Positions 1 to 4,776 of a stretch of 6,353 nucleotides of DNA are shown piece by piece. The notes under the pieces were generated by a model that saw nothing but the letters and a program-made list of their open reading frames with translations, was not told where the DNA came from and searched no databases. Position numbers and translations under genes: made by a program. Numbering within the stretch: the stretch's first letter is position 1; each line of letters starts with the position of its first letter. The DNA comes from Bacillota bacterium (GTDB lineage: Bacteria > Bacillota > Dethiobacteria > DTU022), in contig JAAYGO010000096.1 in NCBI GenBank assembly GCA_012727685.1, positions 1 to 6,353 of the forward strand. The letters run 5' to 3'.

Positions 1-141
1 CGCTTCCCCAAAGAAAAGGCGGCGGAGATTGCCGTCGCCCAGGTTAAAAAATTCCTTGAGCAGGATTCAACAATCAAGCGTGTAGTTTTCAACGTGTTTA
101 CTTCAGCCGATGAATCAATTTATCGCAGGCTGCTGGGCTAG
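1..141 (+). CDS. Macro-domain protein, C-terminal 46 residues (5' end outside window)
   Basis: Frame 1 is open from the first base to a TAG at 139-141. The peptide begins RFPKEKAAEIAV, continues through a helix (AQVKKFLEQDSTIK) and a strand (RVVFNVF), and ends in IYRRLLG. The FPKEKAAEIA helix, the variable loop, the V-x-F-x-x-F strand and the closing YxxLL helix are the usual end of macro domains of the O-acetyl-ADP-ribose deacetylase / Appr-1''-p processing type, which bind ADP-ribose and often remove it from acetyl or protein groups. The ADP-ribose-binding loops lie outside the window, so catalytic ability cannot be judged. The protein ends right after the domain, as in stand-alone macro proteins. 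It is probably cytoplasmic. Family assignment rests on C-terminal pattern only. Confidence 0.8.
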   Translation, partial: RFPKEKAAEIAVAQVKKFLEQDSTIKRVVFNVFTSADESIYRRLLG

Positions 142-274
142 CGGTAAACTGCCGCAGCTGCGATTTCTTTTCTGACAAGACCGGCGAAAATGTATTGCCA
201 AATAATGATTTAGTAGGCGACGGCAATCCGCGTCTGAACTGAATTTGAGTGATTTCGAGATTATTGAGGTCGAT

Positions 275-302
275 TTGAATAAAAAGACGGGGCGTGTATT
301 AT
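275..302 (+). promoter_or_regulatory. Candidate sigma-A promoter upstream of the ECF sigma operon
   Basis: TTGAAT (275-280) and TATTAT (297-302) are separated by 16 bases, matching TTGACA/TATAAT at 4 and 5 of 6 positions. Transcription would start near 309 and run through the small hairpin at 361-390 into the sigma gene. I could not recognise an ECF-type promoter (AAC box with a CGT-like -10), so autoregulation by the encoded sigma factor is not shown by the sequence. The overlap with the coding-like remnant lowers confidence. Confidence 0.25.
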
Positions 303-360
303 TCAAAATTCAATAGAGATATCCGAAACGGTAAACAATAGAGAAAATTACAAAACAAAA

Positions 361-390
361 AATCTGCGTTAATGCAGACTTTTTTCTTTT
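361..390 (+). terminator. Small intrinsic-terminator-like hairpin in the leader of the sigma operon
   Basis: TCTGC (363-367) pairs with GCAGA (374-378) around a six-base GTTAAT loop. The stem can be extended by flanking A/T pairs past one mismatch, and it is followed by a T-rich run (380-390, broken by one C). An A-rich tract precedes it. It may end transcription from the macro-domain side, or act as an attenuator if the promoter at 275-302 is real. The core stem is only five base pairs, so it is probably weak. Confidence 0.45.
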
Positions 391-424
391 TACGGGGTAA
401 TATTTAATGGAGGTATGAAGGGCG

Positions 425-955
425 GTGCGGGAGTTGAGAGGGGATAACAGGGAAAATGTACTGGGACAGATGGTTAAAGAGTACGGCGACAGCCTTTTCC
501 GTTTTATGCTGCGGAATGTGGGAGATCGCCACCTGGCGGAAGATATTGTCCAGGAAACATTCCTGCGGGCGCTGCTCAACTTGCATCGCTACGATCAAAA
601 CAGGCCCGCCGGTCCCTGGTTGTTTCGCATCGCTCTTAATCTTTGCCGCAGCCGGCAGAAACGACAAAGGGAGACGCCGGTGGCGCCGCCGGATATGGAT
701 AAAGTCTCCCCCGCTGCCGGCCCGGAAAATATTCTTCTGGAGCGGGAACAAGAGCGTGAACTCATGCAGGCTCTGCAAGCACTCCCCGAGATGTACCGCG
801 TACCGCTTTTGTTGAAACATGTCAGCGGCTTAAGCTATGCCGAGATATCTGAGACCTTGAATTTGAATTTGAGCCTGGTCAAGAACCGGCTTTACCGGGG
901 ACGGATCATGCTGCGCAAGGTATACCAAAAAGTCAGGAGGGAGAATGATGAATAG
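425..955 (+). CDS. ECF-subfamily RNA polymerase sigma factor (sigma-70 family, group 4)
   Basis: This 176-residue protein has the two-domain build of an extracytoplasmic-function sigma factor. Region 2 spans about residues 12-82. It includes the AEDIVQETFLRA core helix (38-49), which contacts RNA polymerase and the -10 element, and the PWLFRIALNLCRSRQ segment (64-78). Region 4 spans about 110-166, with LPEMYRVPLLL, then the helix-turn-helix GLSYAEISETLNLNLSLVKN and LYRGRIMLRK, which bind the -35 element. There is no region 1 or 3, as expected for the group. The GTG at 425 is chosen because a stop (416-418) lies just upstream in frame and GGAGG sits at 409-413; the 11-base spacing is long, so TTG 434 is an alternative. 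The stop overlaps the start of the anti-sigma gene, so the pair is translationally coupled. It presumably directs transcription in response to an envelope signal; the regulon is not deducible here. Confidence 0.93.
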   Translation: MRELRGDNRENVLGQMVKEYGDSLFRFMLRNVGDRHLAEDIVQETFLRALLNLHRYDQNRPAGPWLFRIALNLCRSRQKRQRETPVAPPDMDKVSPAAGPENILLEREQERELMQALQALPEMYRVPLLLKHVSGLSYAEISETLNLNLSLVKNRLYRGRIMLRKVYQKVRRENDE

Positions 956-1421
956 CTGCCCTGACCCTCTTCTCTGGCAGGAGCATATTGACGGTGAAAA
1001 AACGGCAACCCCGGAGATGCTGGCCCACCTGGAGCATTGTCAAAGCTGCCGGGCTATTCTAGCGGACTTGCGGGAAGCAGCCAGCCTGGCCGACGGCCTG
1101 GCCCTGGAAGCAAGCCTTCCGGGCGATCTTACCGGCCGCATTCTGGCTGCAGCCGCCCGGAAGCGGGTTGTTTCATCGGGCATGCTGGCGGCGGCAATCT
1201 TTATCCTTCTTATCCTGGCTACGTTGCTTTTGGATCCGGCAGTCTTTGCCTGGTTGTTCACGGTAGTATTAACCCGCCGGGTTGCCTGGATTATTGATGT
1301 CTTTTTGAAAATGCTGCAGCTGCGGCAGGCTTTTCTTGCGCCGTGGTGGTGGGGCCCGGCCCTGGTACTGGCGGTTGTTTCCATATATTTATTAAACAAA
1401 TTCCAGCCGGCAGAGGAGTGA
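948..1421 (+). CDS. Membrane anti-sigma factor with zf-HC2 (ZAS) zinc motif
   Basis: The protein has 157 residues from the second of two adjacent ATGs (945 and 948); 948 lies seven bases after a perfect AGGAGG (935-940), so it is preferred. Residues 27-34 read HLEHCQSC, the HX3CX2C motif of zinc-binding anti-sigma domains, which wrap around ECF sigma factors and keep them from core polymerase. An Ala-rich linker (about 43-74) leads to a strong membrane helix at about 78-95. A second hydrophobic, Trp-rich segment lies at about 132-150 and ends in NKFQPAEE. Between them is a moderately hydrophobic amphipathic stretch that may be a re-entrant or short periplasmic-face segment. The gene overlaps the sigma gene by eight bases and is followed after five bases by the bactofilin-like gene, so it very likely controls the sigma factor beside it. 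Release by proteolysis or by zinc/thiol chemistry is possible but not visible in the sequence. Confidence 0.9.
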   Translation: MNSCPDPLLWQEHIDGEKTATPEMLAHLEHCQSCRAILADLREAASLADGLALEASLPGDLTGRILAAAARKRVVSSGMLAAAIFILLILATLLLDPAVFAWLFTVVLTRRVAWIIDVFLKMLQLRQAFLAPWWWGPALVLAVVSIYLLNKFQPAEE

Positions 1422-1426
1422 ATAAA

Positions 1427-2908
1427 GTGAGAAGAAAGTTAAAGGTTTTATTGATCATGTCCGTGATCCTGCTGCTGCTCGCGGGCGGAAAAGCGGCAGC
1501 CGAGGAGCGGGTGGTGGACGGAGACATTATCAAGACGGCGGGAGACCTCGAAATACCCCGGGGCACAACAGTCAACGGCAACGTGAATTTAAACATGGGC
1601 CAGGTTACCGTAATGGGCATCGTAAACGGGGACGTTACGGCCAACATGGGCCAGGTGACTGTCAGCGGCGATGTCCGCGGCGATGTGGAATCCAACATGG
1701 GGCAGGTGCTCGTGACCGGCAACGTGGGCGGGAAAGTCGGGTCCCGCATGGGTGAAGTGGTTATTGACGGCACCGTGGGCGGCCATGTTGAAACGGGGCT
1801 GGGGGCGGCGATTGTCCGGGGAACTGTGGGCGGCGATGTGATAACGGAACTGGGTGAAGTAAGGATCTCCGGACATGTTTTGGGCAGCGTCAAAAGCGGC
1901 GGTCGGCTTGTCCGTATCTCCGGGAAGGTGGACGGCGATGTCAACCTGGAGCGGGGTACGGTTGAACTGGCGTCAACTGCAGAGGTAAACGGCCGGGTTT
2001 ACGTGGAGTATGGCCTGATTAAGTCAGCTCCCGGCGCCGCTGCCGGCTCCATGGTTGTAGTTGAAGAGCTTACCGAGGAAGAGCTTGACAGGTACTATGG
2101 TTCTCGCAGGCACCGCTCCGGCTACAATTATGACTACTCGTTCCGTGGCGCAGGCGATCTGGCCGGTTTCATCGGCGAGGTTGTCAGCGATGTGGTAAGT
2201 GAAATAACCAGCGGTGATTTTAATTTTAAAGGCTTGCCCTCATTCTTTGGTTTAGGTTGGCTGTCCTGGACAAGCAGGCTTGCCCGCCGGCTGGTGAGCA
2301 TGATCATCCTCTTTGCTCTGGGAGTGCTGGTATTTACTCTTTTTCCTCAAAGGGTTAACAATACCGTGCAGCTCATGGAGAAGCGCCCCGGGCATGTCCT
2401 GCTCTGGGGAGTGGCAGCCCTTTTATTGATGGTTCCTCTTGCCGTCCTGCTGGCGATCACCATTGTCGGCATTCCTCTGATCCTGGTGGAAGTGCTGCTG
2501 TTAGCCGCAGCCTGGATTCTGGGTTACACCGGCCTTGCCTATTACATAGGCGGGCGTGTCATTAACCTTGTATCTTCCGGGACTTCCAGCGGCGCCATTG
2601 GCGATATCGCCCTGGGTGTGCTGGTCCTGGGATTAATTAGGCTGATACCGCTAATCGGTCCGCTGTTTGGTCTGGGTGTTTTCGTTATGGCCGTAGGTTC
2701 AGCCCTGTACAGCAAGTTTGGCAGCGTCAAGGATAATGATGCGGAAGCTCTCCGGCCGGAACAGACTGCTCAAAGCGGGGAAAGCCCGTTGCCGGAAGAG
2801 AGCGCAGAACTGCCGCCGGAGGAGAACACAGAACGGTCTTCAACGGAAGAAAGCGAAGAGCAGCCTCCACCGGAGGAAGGCGGGGAGCAGTCGCCGCCGG
2901 AAGAATAA
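1427..2908 (+). CDS. Secreted/membrane bactofilin-like (polymer-forming) protein with 17-residue repeats
   Basis: This 493-residue protein starts at GTG 1427, eight bases after GAGGAG (1413-1418). The open frame reaches further upstream, but only inside the anti-sigma gene, and a GTG at 1418 has no room for a binding site. Residues 1-25 form a signal peptide (RRK, a Leu/Ile core, then AGGKAAA). Residues 51-196 are a run of 17-residue repeats of the pattern G-x-V-x-x-x-M-G-x-V-x-V-x-G-x-V-x, as in the right-handed beta-solenoid of bactofilin-like polymer-forming proteins. A charged, Tyr/Arg-rich linker (about 213-240) follows, then several hydrophobic segments (about 289-306, 323-348, 349-374, 390-428). 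The protein ends in an acidic Pro/Glu tail (about 444-493). It is the last gene of the sigma/anti-sigma operon, so it is a likely envelope-stress effector or sensor. Unlike classical cytoplasmic bactofilins, it should be exported and membrane-anchored. The solenoid fold and exported location are inferred from pattern. Confidence 0.82.
   Translation: MRRKLKVLLIMSVILLLLAGGKAAAEERVVDGDIIKTAGDLEIPRGTTVNGNVNLNMGQVTVMGIVNGDVTANMGQVTVSGDVRGDVESNMGQVLVTGNVGGKVGSRMGEVVIDGTVGGHVETGLGAAIVRGTVGGDVITELGEVRISGHVLGSVKSGGRLVRISGKVDGDVNLERGTVELASTAEVNGRVYVEYGLIKSAPGAAAGSMVVVEELTEEELDRYYGSRRHRSGYNYDYSFRGAGDLAGFIGEVVSDVVSEITSGDFNFKGLPSFFGLGWLSWTSRLARRLVSMIILFALGVLVFTLFPQRVNNTVQLMEKRPGHVLLWGVAALLLMVPLAVLLAITIVGIPLILVEVLLLAAAWILGYTGLAYYIGGRVINLVSSGTSSGAIGDIALGVLVLGLIRLIPLIGPLFGLGVFVMAVGSALYSKFGSVKDNDAEALRPEQTAQSGESPLPEESAELPPEENTERSSTEESEEQPPPEEGGEQSPPEE
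1577..2014 (+). repeat. Tandem 17-codon (51-bp) repeat encoding a beta-solenoid
   Basis: Seven exact-length 51-bp units run from 1577 to 1933, starting at 1577, 1628, 1679, 1730, 1781, 1832 and 1883. A longer 57-bp unit (1934-1990) and a partial ninth (1991-2014) follow. Each unit opens with G-x-V and carries a central G-x-V-x-V/I-x-G core. The first three share the NMGQV block almost unchanged, at DNA level as (a)acatgggccaggt-like text, while later units drift (RMGEV, GLGAA, ELGEV, GGRLV, ERGTV). This gradient suggests recent duplication at the N-terminal end. Confidence 0.9.
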
Positions 2909-2913
2909 TAATG

Positions 2914-2949
2914 CAGCCCCGGCCGAGATGCCGGGGCTTGCTCTTTTTT
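2914..2949 (+). terminator. Rho-independent terminator of the ECF sigma operon
   Basis: A perfect nine-base-pair stem, AGCCCCGGC (2915-2923) with GCCGGGGCT (2930-2938), closes a six-base CGAGAT loop. A T-rich tail ending in six Ts (2944-2949) follows. It lies six bases past the operon's last stop codon and separates it from the convergent minus-strand gene ending at 2972. Read from the other strand the stem lacks a clear T run, so it is probably one-directional. Confidence 0.9.
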
Positions 2950-2971
2950 GGCGGCTGCTGCCCTGGTACGG

Positions 2972-4219
2972 TTATACTTTCACTTTCGCCGGTTTACGGG
3001 ACAAAAAGACTGTTCCTCCCCAGGCGATCAGCAAGGCAATAAAGACGGCAAAACAGGTGTATAGGATAAAACTATATTTATAATCATTGACGTGAACGTC
3101 AACGAGGTCTGCGGCAAATTGCCATTCTATATACAGGCGGTCGCCGGAATAGCCCGATTTCCCTGCCGGCAGTTTTTCCTGACCATAAACAAAAACAGGA
3201 TCATCATAGATTAAGGTTAGATTATCACTGGTCCGAACTGCATGCGGTGCATTTTCTATCTCCTCGGACCACAGCTCTTCCACCTGTTTTGACAGCCTGT
3301 AGACGGCAAAATAGTTGGTACGGTCAAAAAGCCAGGGCTCTTTTTGCGGCAATGCCTGAAGCTCCTTAATATGCTCGGCGCTGAGAATTTCCTTTTGACC
3401 ATATTCCTCCGTAAGCTGCCTGGCAAGCCGGTGCATTTCGTTATAAGGCTGTTTTCGCAGGTAATAGAGGCCTCCGGTTGCCAGAGCGGCTGCCAGAAAG
3501 ACAAAGGAAGCATAGAGCAGAAATTTGCCCACGCGCTGAACCTGAAACCATTTGTGCTCTATACCGTGCATGACCGCCGCCACGGCGAAAAGCAGTACGG
3601 CCAGAGTCAGCAGACTGCCCGGGAGAAAATCCAGCTTCCGGTAGTTGTAATCTATAAAACTCCATTCCAGGTACCAGTATTTTCCGACCGGCTGTCTGTC
3701 CCTATATCCGTATCTGGGCAGCTCTTTAAACAGCTCAGAATCGATATAATACGGCAGCGGATGGTTGGGCTGCTCGCCGTAGGCAAAGATCTTTTCAAAC
3801 TGCATAATTTCAAACTCATAGTAGTCGGAGTAGCCGATTTTGCCTTGCAGTTCTTCCGGAATGCGATAGAGGACCAGATAGCCGACATTTGCAAAAAGAT
3901 CCGCTTTCCTTTCGATCATGGACTGCAGCTCCTGCCTGTCGGCTGCGGTAAAATCAGTCTTTTCCCGGTACGTCGCCTCCAGCTGTTCTATGAGGGCAAA
4001 GGTTTCGGCATACGGCAGGTCTCTAAAATAGAAGCCCACCAGTGTTCCCAGGCCGATCAGGAAAATAACCAGTGCCGCCCAGAACAACCGCTTTTTAATT
4101 TTCTGTGTCTTGAACAGCTTCCCCAGCGCGCCGGTCAGCTGTTTTTCCTCCCCGAACCGCTCCAGGGCCGTATCGATGGCCGCATCTTCGCTCAAGCCTT
4201 CCGCTTTCAACTCATTCAC
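2972..4219 (-). CDS. PadR-linked four-TM membrane protein with permease-prefix-like N-terminus (main open part after an in-frame TGA)
   Basis: The open part encodes 415 residues from GTG 4219. Homologous-looking sequence continues upstream in the same frame to an ATG at 4327, past a TGA at 4240-4238, so this is either a reinitiated product or the body of a broken gene. The N-terminal NELKAEGLSEDAAIDTALERFG matches the amphipathic prefix of PadR-associated Gram-positive membrane proteins (permease prefix / DUF1700-like). Membrane helices lie at about 45-65, 199-219, 231-254 and 384-406, giving two TM-outer domain-TM units that resemble each other. The outer loops (about 67-197 and 256-382) are rich in Tyr, Trp, Glu and Arg. 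The C-terminus RKPAKVKV is basic and cytoplasmic-like. Only a weak GGAAG precedes the GTG. The partner PadR gene overlaps the original start by four bases. Such proteins are probably sensors or regulators of envelope state; I cannot name a specific function. Confidence 0.75.
   Translation of the reverse strand: MNELKAEGLSEDAAIDTALERFGEEKQLTGALGKLFKTQKIKKRLFWAALVIFLIGLGTLVGFYFRDLPYAETFALIEQLEATYREKTDFTAADRQELQSMIERKADLFANVGYLVLYRIPEELQGKIGYSDYYEFEIMQFEKIFAYGEQPNHPLPYYIDSELFKELPRYGYRDRQPVGKYWYLEWSFIDYNYRKLDFLPGSLLTLAVLLFAVAAVMHGIEHKWFQVQRVGKFLLYASFVFLAAALATGGLYYLRKQPYNEMHRLARQLTEEYGQKEILSAEHIKELQALPQKEPWLFDRTNYFAVYRLSKQVEELWSEEIENAPHAVRTSDNLTLIYDDPVFVYGQEKLPAGKSGYSGDRLYIEWQFAADLVDVHVNDYKYSFILYTCFAVFIALLIAWGGTVFLSRKPAKVKV
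3002..4093 (-). repeat. Protein-level internal duplication within the four-TM protein
   Basis: Residues about 43-221 (4093-3557) and about 229-406 (3535-3002) share layout and scattered identities. RLFWAALVIFLIGLG then YFRDLPYAE parallels KFLLYASFVFLAAAL then YLRKQPYNE. The segment ending FANVGYLVLYRI parallels FDRTNYFAVYRL, and YWYLEWSF before the second helix parallels RLYIEWQF. The DNA copies have diverged, so the duplication is old and best seen in translation. Confidence 0.6.
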
Positions 4220-4237
4220 GGCTTCCAGAAGATGCGT

Positions 4238-4327
4238 TCACATATCATCTTTCAGCTCTTCAATTTCCGCCTTGTCCCCGTCCACACGCTGAAACATGCT
4301 GTTTATGTACTCTTCGATGCGCTTCAT
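4238..4327 (-). pseudogene. 5' fragment of the permease-prefix membrane gene, ending at an in-frame TGA
   Basis: ATG 4327-4325 overlaps the PadR stop as ATGA. The 29 codons read MKRIEEYINSMF, then QRVDGDKAEIEELKDDM, and stop at TGA 4240-4238. The same frame continues at once with THLLEAVNELKAEG. The joined text is the typical start of a permease-prefix protein, in which a charged residue is expected at the stop position. A single CGA-to-TGA or AGA-to-TGA change would explain it. No insertion, deletion or frame change is needed. Confidence 0.7.
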
Positions 4328-4665
4328 TTATCCTCGCCCCCTTCCAAAAGTAAATCCATCATGTTTTTCAAAAACCGCCATTCCTCCAGCTTCTCCAGCA
4401 GCACCTTCTCGCCCAGCGGTGTCAGCCTGTAGTACTTGCGCCTGCCGCCCGGACCCTGTTCATCTCCCCAGTACCACTCGATCCACTGGTTCTTTTCCAG
4501 GCGCTTTAGGGAGAGATAGAGCGTTCCTTCCTTTAGCTCAAACCTGTGGTTGCTCTTTTCGCGGATTGCCTTGGCCAGCTCGTAGCCGTACATTTCTTTT
4601 TGCCGCAAAAATGAAAGGATCAGTGTGTCGAGATGTCCTTTTAAAACTTCTTTGTTTATTTCCAA
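4324..4665 (-). CDS. PadR-family transcriptional regulator
   Basis: The gene encodes a 113-residue winged-helix repressor if it starts at TTG 4665, or 120 residues from ATG 4686. TTG is preferred because GGAAGGGGG lies ten bases upstream, PadR proteins usually begin about EINKEVLKG, and the promoter -10 ends only 14 bases before the ATG, which would leave it almost leaderless. Numbered from TTG, the family signatures are YGYEL (26-30), the recognition-helix region ELKEGTLYLSLKRLEK (43-58), and the wing GGRRKYYRLTPLG (73-85). The C-terminal helix (about 86-108) is the dimerisation helix. It has the short form of subfamily 2. The stop overlaps the next gene's ATG (ATGA), so the two are co-translated. 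In such pairs PadR represses its own operon; the ligand is unknown. Confidence 0.92.
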   Translation of the reverse strand: MEINKEVLKGHLDTLILSFLRQKEMYGYELAKAIREKSNHRFELKEGTLYLSLKRLEKNQWIEWYWGDEQGPGGRRKYYRLTPLGEKVLLEKLEEWRFLKNMMDLLLEGGEDK

Positions 4666-4675
4666 AGCCTCAAAG

Positions 4676-4684
4676 CCCCCTTCC
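4676..4684 (-). promoter_or_regulatory. Ribosome binding site supporting a TTG start for the PadR gene
   Basis: GGAAGGGGG on the minus strand ends ten bases before TTG 4665. It lies inside the reading frame that begins at ATG 4686. No Shine-Dalgarno sequence exists upstream of that ATG, where the text is only A/T-rich (ctataataa). Confidence 0.5.
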
Positions 4685-4688
4685 ATTT

Positions 4689-4724
4689 ATTATAGAGTAA
4701 TTATATTATAATATACTCTATAAT
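4689..4724 (-). promoter_or_regulatory. 11-bp inverted repeat, probable PadR operator
   Basis: ATTATAGAGTA (4689-4699) and TACTCTATAAT (4714-4724) are perfect inverted copies separated by 14 A/T bases. The repeat covers the -10 region and the start point of the PadR promoter and touches the -35 element, so a dimer bound here would block polymerase. PadR repressors commonly bind such A/T-rich dyads at their own promoters. Use by this particular PadR is inferred from position. Confidence 0.65.
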
Positions 4725-4728
4725 GCAA
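4700..4728 (-). promoter_or_regulatory. Sigma-A-type promoter of the PadR operon
   Basis: On the minus strand TTGCAT (4728-4723) and TATAAT (4705-4700) are 17 bases apart, a perfect -10 and a 4/6 -35. Transcription would start near 4693. Confidence 0.7.
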
Positions 4729-4739
4729 GGTATTTTCAT

Positions 4740-4761
4740 AAAAAATAATTTAAACTAAATT
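4740..4761 (-). terminator. Weak A/T-only terminator candidate after the Uma2 gene
   Basis: On the minus strand AATTTA (4761-4756) and TAAATT (4752-4747) form a six-pair stem with a three-base loop, followed almost directly by six Ts (4745-4740). It lies between the Uma2 stop and the PadR promoter. The stem contains no G/C pair, so its strength is doubtful. Confidence 0.3.
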
Positions 4762-4776
4762 CCCGCAGGAAAAAGA

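Larger units (their letters stand above)
142..424. other. Gene-poor gap with possible decayed coding remnant
   Basis: No intact gene with a start and ribosome binding site is seen here. On the + strand, frame 3 reads from just after the macro-domain stop as CRSCDFFSDKTGENVLPNND followed by LVGDGNPRLN, then hits TGA at 240-242. Frame 2 picks up as LNLSDFEIIEVDLNKKTG followed by RVLFKIQ and stops at TAG 314-316. Both pieces look protein-like and would join if about two bases were removed near 240, which suggests a small frameshifted or decayed gene, but I do not recognise a family. A perfect 10-base palindrome CGCAGCTGCG follows the macro stop. The rest of the gap holds the promoter and terminator candidates listed separately. 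Confidence 0.3.

Noticed and set aside
141..172. GCGG...CCGC and CGCAGCTGCG palindromes after the macro-domain stop as a terminator
   Set aside because: The stem is only four pairs with a seven-base loop, and the other palindrome has no loop. The following T-rich stretch is broken and offset, so this is too weak to call.
404..820. A 138-codon minus-strand frame opposite the sigma gene
   Set aside because: It is antisense to a clearly conserved ECF sigma factor and has no recognisable motif.
1343..1426. Upstream extension of the bactofilin-like frame to GTG 1343
   Set aside because: It lies inside the anti-sigma gene, and the signal peptide and ribosome binding site both point to GTG 1427.
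1291..1944. A 217-codon minus-strand frame with repetitive Thr/Ser/Pro text
   Set aside because: The repetition is the antisense reading of the 51-bp repeats in the bactofilin-like gene; there is no independent evidence for it.
4215..4240. TGA read as selenocysteine in the membrane protein
   Set aside because: The residue is in a charged amphipathic prefix helix where Cys/Sec is not expected, and I see no convincing SECIS-like hairpin just downstream of the TGA.
3344..4432. A 362-codon open frame on the + strand
   Set aside because: It lies opposite both the PadR gene and the membrane protein gene, has no family resemblance and no ribosome binding site, and crosses the boundary between two well-supported minus-strand genes.
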